A stretch of 64,000 bases of DNA from Candidatus Rhodoferax mariagerensis (GTDB lineage Bacteria; Pseudomonadota; Gammaproteobacteria; Burkholderiales; Burkholderiaceae_C). The notes below the pieces were generated by a model. The model worked only from the letters and a program-made list of their open reading frames with translations, was not told where the DNA came from and ran no database searches. The stretch spans positions 1 through 64,000 of the forward strand of contig JADKAW010000039.1 of assembly GCA_016719055.1 (NCBI GenBank), read 5' to 3'. Positions 41,190 to 49,567 of this stretch are shown here, piece after piece. A program made the translations under genes and the position numbers. Each line of letters opens with the position of its first letter. Within the stretch, counting starts at the first letter, position 1.

Positions 41190-42414
41190 CATCGCCAATA
41201 AGATCCGTTGCCTGCTTGGCAATCTAGATCACATCGACGATGCTCCCGAAACGGTATTCCACCCCTTGCGCATCGATTTTCTGGCAAGCCTTTCCAATGC
41301 CCTAATGACCGATCCCCGTTCCAAAGCGTTTCCCGATGTCGTCACCTTCGCATTCTGGTGCCGTCGCGCAAATATCCAAAATCTGGCGAAGGCGCAGGAC
41401 AAGACCCGGTTGCGCATCGGCCTCGGGCTGATCTTCCACGTCAGCCCAAGCAACGTACCGATCAACTTTGCTTACTCTTTGGTGTTTGCATTCCTCTCCG
41501 GAAATGCCAGCGTCGTGCGCTTACCGTCGAAGGAAGCCGCACAGGCAGACCTGTTGATTGACGCATTGGGAACACTGTTGGCCGACGACAAATACGCACC
41601 GCTGCGCCCGACCATCCACCTAGTTCGATTTGGCCACGCCGACTACATCACCGAATTCTGGCTACGACACGCACAAGGCCGCATTGTCTGGGGAGGCGAC
41701 GCCACGGTAGCTCACTTGCGCTCGCTAAAAATGCATCCGCGCTCGCGGGAGATTGCCTTCGTTGACCGTTACTCGCTCGCTGCCATCGCCGCCAAATCCT
41801 TGCTGGATACCGACGAGGCCACACTGCATTCGCTCTGCACCGGTCTCTACAACGACATCTACCAGATGGATCAGAGCGCCTGCTCCTCACCGCAATTGCT
41901 GGTATGGGTAGGCAGGAAAGAAGAAATTTACGCTGCACAATCCCGTTTGTGGCCAATGTTTGAAACCTATGTGCGTAGCAAATACACGTTGGAACCGGTC
42001 AATGCAATGGATAAGTTCGTTGGCCTGTGCGGCGACGTGATCGACCACGCGAATGTGCTAGGAGTTACAGCCAACTCCCCCGTCCTCACGCGCGTCGCAT
42101 TAAGTGAATTAGTGCCCCAACAATGGCAACAGCGCGGCTATTTTGGAACTGTGCATGAGGTTGCAGTTGATATTCTGGATGCCATTGCACCCATCATAGA
42201 CCCCAGATTCCAGACCCTTACCACCTTCGGATTCAAGCACGATTTACTCCGCAACTTTGTTACCGACAACCGGCTTGCCGGCATCGACCGCATTGTCCCC
42301 ATTGGCCGTGCTTTGGATATGGGGTTTGTATGGGATGGATTTGACACGATTTCGTGCCTGTCGCGCTTGGTCGACATTCAACAGACAACTGAGAGCCCTG
42401 ATGGAAACTTTTAG
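41170..42414 (+). CDS. LuxC-like acyl-CoA/acyl-protein reductase
   Basis: 414 residues from a GTG at 41170 (MIHTPANIANKIRC); the ORF is open to 41104 but that part lies inside the LuxE-like gene. An aldehyde-dehydrogenase fold of the LuxC family is visible: GLIFHVSPSNVPINFAYSLV, GNASVVRLPSKEAAQ, VWGGDATVAHLRS and the catalytic Cys in MDQSACSSPQ. It reduces an activated acyl group to an aldehyde with NADPH. Directly coupled to LuxE (20-bp overlap) and to a FabZ-like dehydratase (14-bp overlap), it predicts an aldehyde intermediate in this pathway. Confidence 0.9.
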   Translation: MIHTPANIANKIRCLLGNLDHIDDAPETVFHPLRIDFLASLSNALMTDPRSKAFPDVVTFAFWCRRANIQNLAKAQDKTRLRIGLGLIFHVSPSNVPINFAYSLVFAFLSGNASVVRLPSKEAAQADLLIDALGTLLADDKYAPLRPTIHLVRFGHADYITEFWLRHAQGRIVWGGDATVAHLRSLKMHPRSREIAFVDRYSLAAIAAKSLLDTDEATLHSLCTGLYNDIYQMDQSACSSPQLLVWVGRKEEIYAAQSRLWPMFETYVRSKYTLEPVNAMDKFVGLCGDVIDHANVLGVTANSPVLTRVALSELVPQQWQQRGYFGTVHEVAVDILDAIAPIIDPRFQTLTTFGFKHDLLRNFVTDNRLAGIDRIVPIGRALDMGFVWDGFDTISCLSRLVDIQQTTESPDGNF

Positions 42415-42865
42415 CCTCAACTGCGTCAAATTGCAGGAATACCAACCCAACCGCTATCCGTTTCTGATGATCGACCACGTCGATGCCGTCTGTCCCGGCA
42501 AGTTTGCGCGCGGCTACAAGCATCTGACTCTCAACGAATGGTTTTTCCCTGCCCACTTTCCTGGAGCGCCAAATATGCCGGGGGCTCTGCAACTGGAGGC
42601 GCTGGCGCAAATGCTGACAGTGGCGATCACGACATTACCCGGTCTCAAAGGCAAAGTGACGCACGCCTTGCAGCACACGGTGCGGTTCAAGAAGGAAGTG
42701 CTGCCGGGCAAGAGCTTTGTAATCGAGACCGAGGTGCTTTCGTGGAAGCGAGGCATCTGCAAGGGCCGGGGGGTCGGTTACACCGATGGTGAGGTGGCTT
42801 GCGAGGCAACCATGCTGATCACCATTCCCGAAATTCTCGAACAATATTTGCCAAAAAAACCCTGA
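42401..42865 (+). CDS. FabZ/FabA-type 3-hydroxyacyl-ACP dehydratase
   Basis: 154 residues of hotdog fold. The catalytic motif is HFPGAPNMPGALQLEALAQ (His near residue 51 and Glu near 64), as in FabZ (HFPG-x-P-x-MPG). It would dehydrate a 3-hydroxyacyl-ACP. The ATG at 42401 overlaps the luxC-like stop; conservation (YPFLMIDHVD) starts soon after. This dedicated copy next to an ACP suggests a specialised short acyl chain, not bulk fatty acid synthesis. Confidence 0.9.
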   Translation: METFSLNCVKLQEYQPNRYPFLMIDHVDAVCPGKFARGYKHLTLNEWFFPAHFPGAPNMPGALQLEALAQMLTVAITTLPGLKGKVTHALQHTVRFKKEVLPGKSFVIETEVLSWKRGICKGRGVGYTDGEVACEATMLITIPEILEQYLPKKP

Positions 42866-42868
42866 CAC

Positions 42869-44470
42869 ATGCCTGATATTGTCGACATCCTGATCGTCGG
42901 TTCCGGCGCAAGCGGTGCGGCAGCGGCGTGGAGTCTAAGCCAGTTGCAAGGTGTCAAGATCGTCTGCCTGGAGCAAGGTAGCGCGATGCGACCAGACCAC
43001 TACCCCAGCGTCTCCCTGGACTGGGAATTACGCCGGAACGATACCTACAACGTCAGCCCAAACATTCGCCAGCTGCAGGCCGACTACCCTATCGACGATG
43101 CTGCCTCGCCTATCGCCATTGCCAACTTCAACGCAGTGGGCGGCAGCACTATTTTGTATTCGGGACACTTTCCGCGCTTTCACCCCTCCGACTTCAAGAC
43201 TCGCTCGCTGGATGGAGTCGGCGACGACTGGCCCCTCTCCTACGCGGATCTCCAACCTCACTTTAAGCAGAACGAAGCCATGATGGGCGTGGCTGGGCTG
43301 GTGGGCGATACCGCCTATCCGGATTACGAAACCCTGCTCCCCCCGGTGCCGCTGGGTCCCATGGGCCGCAAGATGGCGGAAGCGTTCAACACGCTGGGCT
43401 GGCACTGGTGGCCATCCTACAGCGCAATTAACACACACAAGCATCAGGGACGTCCGGCATGTGTCAACCTCGGGCCTTGTAACACCGGCTGCGCACAGGG
43501 AGCAAAAGCCAGCGTCGATGTGACTTACTGGCCACTCGCAAGACAAAATGGCGTGACTCTGGTAACCCACGCACGCGTGCGCGAGATCACGCTGGATGCT
43601 TCAGGTCGTGCCAATGGTGCAATCTATCGCGATTCAAACGGCAGCGAGCACCACTTAAACGCACGCGTGGTTGTGCTGGCCTGCAATGGCATTGGTACGC
43701 CGCGATTGTTGCTTAACTCAAAATCCTCCGCGTTCCCTAATGGTCTCGCGAACGATAACGGGCTGGTCGGCAAGAACCTGATGCTGCACCCGCTCGGTTT
43801 CGTCGAGGGCGTGTTTGATCACGATCTGCGCTCCAGCTTTGGGCCACAAGGGTGTTGCCTCCTGAGCCAGCAGTTCTACGAAACAGACCATCGTCGGGAT
43901 TTTGTGCGCGGGTACACAATGCAGATCCTACGTGGAGCCCCGCCAGTAGAAACTGCGACTGCAGGTTACTTCAAGCGTCAGATCGCGATAGGCAAGAACC
44001 ATCATAAAAGTTTTCGTGATACCTTCAATCGGACGGCAGGCATCGCCATCATTTCGGAAGATCTCCCTGAAGTGCGAAACTGCGTTGAACTCGATCTGGC
44101 AAACACGGACTCTCAAGGAATTCCCGGTGTCAAAGTGCATTACGCCTTGGGCGAGAACACCAAAAAAATGCTCACGCACGGCATCGAGATGGGCAAGCAG
44201 GTCTTCGATGCTGCGGGCGGCCAGGTGATTTCCGCCTTTGCTCCGGTGCGCCACACCGGCTGGCACTTGATGGGCACTGCGCGCATGGGTGACTCTGCTT
44301 CAAATTCGGTTGTGAATCGCTACGGACAAACGCACGCCGTGAATAACCTGTTTGTCGTCGACAGCAGCATCTTCGTTACAGCGGGCGCAGTCAATCCGAT
44401 GGCAACGGCACAAGCCCTGACGCTGTATGCTTGCGACCATATTAAGCGGCACTTGCCTGCCGAGTTGTAA
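42869..44470 (+). CDS. GMC-family FAD oxidoreductase
   Basis: 533 residues. The N-terminal dinucleotide-binding motif is ILIVGSGASGAAAAW, the GMC signature region is FNAVGGSTILYSG, and the C-terminal active-site segment is VRHTGWHLMGTARMG with the catalytic His, then VDSSIFVTAGAVNPMATAQA. It is the same subtype as membrane-linked sugar or alcohol dehydrogenases that pair with a small gluconate-dehydrogenase-subunit-3-like protein, and the next gene is such a protein. It is likely to oxidise a hydroxyl of the acyl or sugar intermediate. Confidence 0.9.
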   Translation: MPDIVDILIVGSGASGAAAAWSLSQLQGVKIVCLEQGSAMRPDHYPSVSLDWELRRNDTYNVSPNIRQLQADYPIDDAASPIAIANFNAVGGSTILYSGHFPRFHPSDFKTRSLDGVGDDWPLSYADLQPHFKQNEAMMGVAGLVGDTAYPDYETLLPPVPLGPMGRKMAEAFNTLGWHWWPSYSAINTHKHQGRPACVNLGPCNTGCAQGAKASVDVTYWPLARQNGVTLVTHARVREITLDASGRANGAIYRDSNGSEHHLNARVVVLACNGIGTPRLLLNSKSSAFPNGLANDNGLVGKNLMLHPLGFVEGVFDHDLRSSFGPQGCCLLSQQFYETDHRRDFVRGYTMQILRGAPPVETATAGYFKRQIAIGKNHHKSFRDTFNRTAGIAIISEDLPEVRNCVELDLANTDSQGIPGVKVHYALGENTKKMLTHGIEMGKQVFDAAGGQVISAFAPVRHTGWHLMGTARMGDSASNSVVNRYGQTHAVNNLFVVDSSIFVTAGAVNPMATAQALTLYACDHIKRHLPAEL

Positions 44471-44475
44471 TTAAT

Positions 44476-44904
44476 ATGATTGCCCTCATTCTCGACACCT
44501 TCATTCCCGCAGAGCAGGAATTGGGCATGCCGTCTGCCTCAGCGATCGACTTTGATGGCTATGCGAATCGCTATGGTGTGCAGGATCTGGTGTCGCGTTA
44601 CGCCGCGCTGGTCGATGCCGTCGCCTTCGAAAAACTGACCCAGCCCTTTTCGACACTAAGCGAAGGTGAACGACTGAACGTGATCAATGCCACTCGCGCC
44701 AAGGATATCCGCCTGTTTTCCGGCTTCATTACCCATGTCTTCAGGGCATACTATTCGGCTGCCGAAGTGCTCACCCTTGTCGGCGGCGGCGCGGTGCCAC
44801 CTTTTCCAGATGGAAATGTACTGGAGAACGACGACTGGACTCAGCTAGAACCCGTGTACGAACGCGGCCCGATTTACCGCGCCGTGGAGGAACCCACCGC
44901 ATGA
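44476..44904 (+). CDS. Small partner subunit of the GMC oxidoreductase (gluconate 2-dehydrogenase subunit 3-like)
   Basis: 142 residues. The opening LILDTFIPAEQELGMPSA and later FITHVFRAYYSAAEVLTLVG with PPFPDGN resemble subunit 3 of gluconate-type dehydrogenases. No twin-arginine leader is seen, unlike exported relatives, which together with the cytoplasmic context suggests an internal complex. It lies 5 bp after the GMC gene and its stop overlaps the SDR start (ATGA). Assignment rests on the motif pattern and neighbour. Confidence 0.65.
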   Translation: MIALILDTFIPAEQELGMPSASAIDFDGYANRYGVQDLVSRYAALVDAVAFEKLTQPFSTLSEGERLNVINATRAKDIRLFSGFITHVFRAYYSAAEVLTLVGGGAVPPFPDGNVLENDDWTQLEPVYERGPIYRAVEEPTA

Positions 44905-45644
44905 TGCTGCAAAGCAAAACCGCCGTGATCACGGGCGCTAGCCGAGGTATTGGCCGTACCGTGCTGGAAACTTTTGCTGCCCAAGGCTGTCGTCTTCTAG
45001 CATGCGTGCGGACACTGTCATCGCAAACTCTGGCCGATTTCGAGGTCATCCAGTCGAAATATGGCATCAAAATCACGCCGATCCTTCTTGATCTGGCCGA
45101 TGAAGAATCGGTAAAGGATGCGGGGCGCACGATCGTCGGGCAAGCTGACACCATAGATATCATTGTCAACAACGCAGGCATCGCCAGCGGCGGGCTGTTC
45201 CAGATGACTTCAGTCACCGAGATGCGCAAGGTGTTCGAAGTCAATGTGTTTGCTCAAGTGCTGCTGACCCAGAGCTTGGCCCGCAAGATGACGCGGCAGA
45301 AATCAGGCTCCATTATCAATATTGCATCTACCGCCGCGCTGATTGCCACACCTGGCACACTGGTCTATGGCAGCAGCAAGGCTGCACTGGTGCGGGCGAC
45401 TGAGAGCATGGCGACTGAACTCGGCGCATTCAACATCCGCGTCAATGCCATCGCGCCTGGCGTAACCCGTACCGAGATGTTCGACCAGATGACCGAAGCG
45501 GCACGCGACAGTCTGGTCAACCGCGGTGCGCTCAAGCGCCCTGCAGAACCGCAGGATATCGCCAATGCGGCGCTTTTCCTCGCGTCCGATCTTTCCACCT
45601 TCATCACCGGACAAGTGCTCCGCGTCGATGGAGGCATCGTTTAG
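44901..45644 (+). CDS. Short-chain dehydrogenase/reductase, FabG-like
   Basis: 247 residues of classical SDR fold. The cofactor loop is TGASRGIG (about 11-18), NNAG lies near 91, and the Ser-Tyr-Lys triad is in IASTAALIATPGTLVYGSSK, followed by IAPGVTRTEMF and the C-terminal GQVLRVDGG. FabG-type enzymes reduce 3-ketoacyl-ACP with NADPH; related SDRs reduce sugar ketones. In an operon with ACP and FabZ-like proteins, a ketoacyl reductase role is favoured. Confidence 0.9.
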   Translation: MMLQSKTAVITGASRGIGRTVLETFAAQGCRLLACVRTLSSQTLADFEVIQSKYGIKITPILLDLADEESVKDAGRTIVGQADTIDIIVNNAGIASGGLFQMTSVTEMRKVFEVNVFAQVLLTQSLARKMTRQKSGSIINIASTAALIATPGTLVYGSSKAALVRATESMATELGAFNIRVNAIAPGVTRTEMFDQMTEAARDSLVNRGALKRPAEPQDIANAALFLASDLSTFITGQVLRVDGGIV

Positions 45645-45654
45645 GAACTGCGAT

Positions 45655-46476
45655 ATGGACAAAAATTGCATCCGCGACACTGCGAAATTCATGCGCACCA
45701 AGATTCTTGATATCAGCCACCAATGCAACCTCAGTGCACACCTGGGTGGCGGTTTATCGATGGTGGAAATCATGGCAACGCTCTACAAAGGCGTGCTTCG
45801 TTACAAGGTGGAAGACCCTCGCTGGGAAGACCGCGACCGCTTCATCCTCAGCAAGGGCCATGGCGTACTTGGCTACTTCGCAGCGCTGCTCGCTGCGGGC
45901 TTTCTGACCGAAGAAAAATTCGCAACCTTTCAGACCAACGAGAGCGATCTTATCGCCCACCCGGTGATGAACCTCGATATCGGCATCGAATCTTCCAATG
46001 GCAGTCTTGGCCACGGACTATCCATGGCGATCGGTATTTCTCTGGCTGCCAAAAAAAAGGGCAAGGACTTCAAGTCCTACGTCCTGCTCGGCGATGGCGA
46101 ATGCAACGAGGGTTCGGTGTGGGAGGCGGTCATGTCTGCCGCGCAGTTGCAGCTCGACAACCTTACCGCGATCGTGGATTACAACAAGCTGCAGAGCGAC
46201 GGAGACAGCCGCCAGATCATTGATTTGGGCAATCTTGAAGACAAGTTTGCTGCCTTCGGCTGGAACGTCTGCACGGTCGACGGCCATGATATTGATGCCG
46301 TAGTCGCGGCATTCCAGCAAAAATTTGATCGCGTAGCTCCCAAAGTGATCGTCGCCAATACGGTCAAGGGTAAAGGTATCTCATTCATGGAAAACAATAA
46401 CGAGTGGCACCACAACCGCTTGACCAGAGGCAACTACGAACTGGCCCTTGCCGAGCTGGGAGTGGAGAATGTTTGA
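45655..46476 (+). CDS. Transketolase, N-terminal (TPP-binding) subunit
   Basis: 273 residues. This is the first half of a split transketolase: LSAHLGGGLSMVEIMATLY, SKGHGVLGYFAALLAAGF, SSNGSLGHGLSMAIGISLAA and the TPP/Mg motif VLLGDGECNEGSVWEA...VDYNKLQSDG. It ends at VKGKGISFMENNNEWHHN, where the second polypeptide takes over. The ATG at 45655 follows the SDR stop by 10 bp; its 3' end overlaps the partner gene by 8 bp. Split transketolases occur in archaea and in biosynthetic clusters and move a two-carbon ketol unit onto an aldehyde acceptor. Confidence 0.93.
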   Translation: MDKNCIRDTAKFMRTKILDISHQCNLSAHLGGGLSMVEIMATLYKGVLRYKVEDPRWEDRDRFILSKGHGVLGYFAALLAAGFLTEEKFATFQTNESDLIAHPVMNLDIGIESSNGSLGHGLSMAIGISLAAKKKGKDFKSYVLLGDGECNEGSVWEAVMSAAQLQLDNLTAIVDYNKLQSDGDSRQIIDLGNLEDKFAAFGWNVCTVDGHDIDAVVAAFQQKFDRVAPKVIVANTVKGKGISFMENNNEWHHNRLTRGNYELALAELGVENV

Positions 46477-47443
46477 GATTACCCCGGCCAACGCGCGAGC
46501 TTGGTCGCGTCTCGGTTCGCGCGGTGTCTTCGGGCAGGCCGTGCTCTCCATCGGCGACAAATACCCGGATCTGATGGTTCTGACCGCTGATCTGGGCAAT
46601 TCCTCGGGGCTCGACCGGTTCAAGGCCACCTACCCTGACAAATTCCTGAACATCGGCATTTCCGAACAAAATCTGGTTGGCGTCGCGGCGGGGTTGGCAA
46701 AAGAAGGCTACAACGTCTTCGCCACCTCATTCGCACCCTTCATCTCAATGCGCGCCTGTGAGCATATCCGCATGAACCTCGGCTACATGGAAACGAACGT
46801 AAAGGCCGTGGCCATTGGAAGCGGTATTGTCATGGCCTTTCTCGGCAACTCGCACTACGGACTGGAGGATGCGGCCGTGATGCGCTCCATTCCCAACCTC
46901 ACAGTGGTGTGCCCCGCAGATTGTGCAGAGATCGTGAAGACGGTCTACGCCGCTGCCGAATTCAAGGGGCCAATGTACATCCGCCTCACCGGCGGGCCAA
47001 ACAACCCGGTGGTATACAGCGAAGAATACGAATTCACCATTGGCAAAGCCATCCGCCTGCGCGCGGGCTCCGACGTTACCATTTTCGCCAGTGGCACTAT
47101 GGTGTATGAATCACTCGAAGCAGCAAAGGTGCTGGAGACCGAGGGTATTTCTACTGCGGTAATCAACATGCACACCTTGAAGCCGCTAGATACGGCCGCG
47201 ATCGACGAAGCACTGAAAACATCAAAAGCCATCGTCACCGTGGAAGAACATTCAGTGATCGGAGGACTGGGCTCTGCTGTTGCAGAGTACACGAGCAAAC
47301 TGAAAAACCGTCCACCTCAATTGACGCTAGGTCTTCCAGATTCGTTTATCGCGGCCGCCGATTATCGTTTCATGCTCGACAGACACGGACTGATCGGTCC
47401 GAAGATTGCTGTTTCGGCATCCAGCTTTATTGCCAACGCCTAA
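46469..47443 (+). CDS. Transketolase, C-terminal (pyrimidine-binding) subunit
   Basis: 324 residues from the ATG at 46469. It has the transketolase pyrimidine domain with the catalytic Glu that activates TPP in FLNIGISEQNLVGVAAGLA, GNSHYGLEDAAVMRSIPNLT, and the C-terminal transketolase domain (VTIFASGTMVYESLEAAKVL; VEEHSVIGGLGSAVAEY). With the preceding gene it forms a complete enzyme. The LuxC-LuxE aldehyde encoded in the same operon is a plausible acceptor. Confidence 0.93.
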   Translation: MFEITPANARAWSRLGSRGVFGQAVLSIGDKYPDLMVLTADLGNSSGLDRFKATYPDKFLNIGISEQNLVGVAAGLAKEGYNVFATSFAPFISMRACEHIRMNLGYMETNVKAVAIGSGIVMAFLGNSHYGLEDAAVMRSIPNLTVVCPADCAEIVKTVYAAAEFKGPMYIRLTGGPNNPVVYSEEYEFTIGKAIRLRAGSDVTIFASGTMVYESLEAAKVLETEGISTAVINMHTLKPLDTAAIDEALKTSKAIVTVEEHSVIGGLGSAVAEYTSKLKNRPPQLTLGLPDSFIAAADYRFMLDRHGLIGPKIAVSASSFIANA

Positions 47444-47449
47444 TTTCAA

Positions 47450-48796
47450 ATGAACACATCTGCCGCCCCCCCAATTCGCCTCCACATTGGCGGCCACAAG
47501 CCTATGGAAGGTTGGAAGAACCTTGATATCGCGCCTGGCCCCTACGTCGATTTCATCGGCGACTGCTCTGATTTGTCTCAGTTTGAGACCAATTCTATTG
47601 ACGAACTTTATATCAGTCATGTACTCGAGCACCTTGGGCACGAGGGGGAATTCGAGCGTGCTCTGCAGGGTTTCTTCCGAGTGCTCAAACCAGGAGGCTC
47701 AATTTCGGTGGGCGTGCCGGACATACATGTCCTGTTTGAATTGTTTCTCGAGCCCAATACACCGCTAAGCATCAAATTTGGTGTGGTGAATATTCTCTTT
47801 GGAGGACAAAAGAACCCTTTCGACTTTCACAAAGCCGGATTTGATGAGGATCTGCTGCGTCACTTTCTTGAAGTGACTGGCTTTGTCGACGTAAATCGCA
47901 TCACCGATTTCGGCCTGATCGATGACTCCAGCACTTATGCGTACGCTGGACGTAACGTCTCCCTTAATGTGCGCGCAAAAAAGCCGGATAGATTCACGAT
48001 GGTGCAGCCTGCTAAAGGGGCGAGTCAGGACACTTCCGAGCGAAATGACATCGGGAAACAGGAAGTGCCGTTGATCTTCGGTCCTAGCTTCAACATCCCC
48101 GACCAGTTCCTGCGCGACTTCTCGATGCAAGGGCGTACCCCCATCCTGATGCAGTTCCGCTATGAAACTTCGGAAGGCAACCTGACGTGGAGCAAGCAGT
48201 ATTGGGACATGCTGCAACCGAAGATTGACCGCCTGATCCAGTCTGGTGAGCCAATTGGCTACAGTTCTGATCCACACATGATGACACTACTCAATGCTTT
48301 CCCGGTAGCAGGCAAAAGTGTGGTCGTTATCGGGTCTGTACATCCGCTCTACGAGGCGATCATCGCGCGCGTGGGTGGCATCCCCTCCACGGTGGAATTC
48401 CGCAGGATCCACCATGACATACCGGGACTCAATACTTACACTGTCGAAGAATTTCAGAACATTGGTCTCCAATTCGATTGTGGCGTGACAATTAGCGCAT
48501 TGGAACACGATGGCCTTGGCCGCTATGGCGATCCTATCGATCCGCTTGGCGACCTTAAGACAATGCAGTCCTATAAAAAAATCATTGCGAGGGGTGGCCT
48601 GATGTACCTCTCCGTACCAGTTGGACAGGATGCGGTATGCTGGAACTCGCACCGCATCTACGGACGTTATCGCTTGCCGATGCTGCTCGATGGCTGGAAG
48701 ATCCTAGGACACGCGGGTTTCGAGGAAAGCCTTTTTGATCTGGGGCGACTTGGAGAAGACTACAAAGAACCCGTGTTTGTACTTGAGAACATTTAG
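47450..48796 (+). CDS. Fusion of a SAM methyltransferase-like domain and a DUF268 domain
   Basis: 448 residues in two parts. Residues 1-170 resemble class I methyltransferases (LHIGGHKPMEGWKNLDIAPG; ISHVLEHLGHEGEFERALQG; LKPGGSISVGVPD). Residues about 225-448 match DUF268: VVVIGSVHPLYEAIIARVGG, SALEHDGLGRYGDPIDPLGD and GGLMYLSVPVGQD, followed by VCWNSHRIYGRYRLP. DUF268 is itself a degenerate methyltransferase-like fold of unknown function often found in glycan clusters. Fusion of both in one chain suggests cooperation on one glycan substrate. It starts 6 bp after the transketolase stop. Confidence 0.8.
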   Translation: MNTSAAPPIRLHIGGHKPMEGWKNLDIAPGPYVDFIGDCSDLSQFETNSIDELYISHVLEHLGHEGEFERALQGFFRVLKPGGSISVGVPDIHVLFELFLEPNTPLSIKFGVVNILFGGQKNPFDFHKAGFDEDLLRHFLEVTGFVDVNRITDFGLIDDSSTYAYAGRNVSLNVRAKKPDRFTMVQPAKGASQDTSERNDIGKQEVPLIFGPSFNIPDQFLRDFSMQGRTPILMQFRYETSEGNLTWSKQYWDMLQPKIDRLIQSGEPIGYSSDPHMMTLLNAFPVAGKSVVVIGSVHPLYEAIIARVGGIPSTVEFRRIHHDIPGLNTYTVEEFQNIGLQFDCGVTISALEHDGLGRYGDPIDPLGDLKTMQSYKKIIARGGLMYLSVPVGQDAVCWNSHRIYGRYRLPMLLDGWKILGHAGFEESLFDLGRLGEDYKEPVFVLENI

Positions 48797-48805
48797 CAAA
48801 CTTCC

Positions 48806-49555
48806 ATGAACAATACCATTGTCCTTGTTCCTGTCTACAAGCCCACTCTGGAGGCTTATGAACAGTACTCGCTGGATCAGTCTCTGCTAGTTCTCCACAA
48901 TCAGGAGGTGATGCTAATCGGTCCCGAAGGCCTGGACATCAGTTACTACACGGCACGATACCCGGGTATTCGTTTCCGTAGCTATGCGGCGAACTATTTT
49001 GCTTCGATTGAAGGGTACAACCATTTACTGCTAAGTCAGTCGTTTTACATCGAATATCTGAGCTATGAATTTATGCTCATTTTGCAAACTGACGCCATTG
49101 TCCTGCGCGATGAGTTGGCGATTTGGTGTTCACGTCCATTTGACTATATTGGTGCGCCATTTCCATGTGGAATCGAAGTTTACGTAAACGCAGGATGTTA
49201 TGAGGGCATAAATGGCAAGAATGTCCGTGCACATGTTGGCAACGGTGGATTAAGTTTGCGCCGCGTACAAAAATGTTTATCTCTTATTGTTGAACACTCC
49301 ATATTTTTGAATATTTTTTCACAAACAGGGTCAAGTGAGGATTTATTTTTTTCCCTAATGGGGCAATTGTCACAAGATTTCGTGCTACCCAATGAGATCA
49401 TTGCCTCGCATTTTTCGCTTGAGCTACGTCCTTCCTACTATTTTCAGATTAATGGTGAAGTTCTTCCAATGGGAGGACACGCTTGGTGGAAGTATGAGCC
49501 AGATTTCTGGAGCAAATTATTGCCAGACTCCCCTCTGCATGGGCACTTGCGCTGA
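48806..49555 (+). CDS. DUF5672 family putative glycosyltransferase
   Basis: 249 residues. The family pattern is clear: FMLILQTDAIVLRDELAIWC (with a D-x-D-like acidic position), FDYIGAPFPCG, HVGNGGLSLRRVQKC and SSEDLFFSL. These are elements of a GT-A-like fold; activity is unproven. It is the last gene of the plus-strand island and is AT-rich relative to its neighbours. It meets the minus-strand type I secretion operon 12 bp downstream, with no terminator visible. Confidence 0.8.
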   Translation: MNNTIVLVPVYKPTLEAYEQYSLDQSLLVLHNQEVMLIGPEGLDISYYTARYPGIRFRSYAANYFASIEGYNHLLLSQSFYIEYLSYEFMLILQTDAIVLRDELAIWCSRPFDYIGAPFPCGIEVYVNAGCYEGINGKNVRAHVGNGGLSLRRVQKCLSLIVEHSIFLNIFSQTGSSEDLFFSLMGQLSQDFVLPNEIIASHFSLELRPSYYFQINGEVLPMGGHAWWKYEPDFWSKLLPDSPLHGHLR

Positions 49556-49567
49556 AAAGTGGAATAA

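Noticed and set aside
40125..42414. Bioluminescence operon
   Set aside because: Only luxC- and luxE-like genes are present, with no luxA, luxB or luxD, and the setting is a glycan island.
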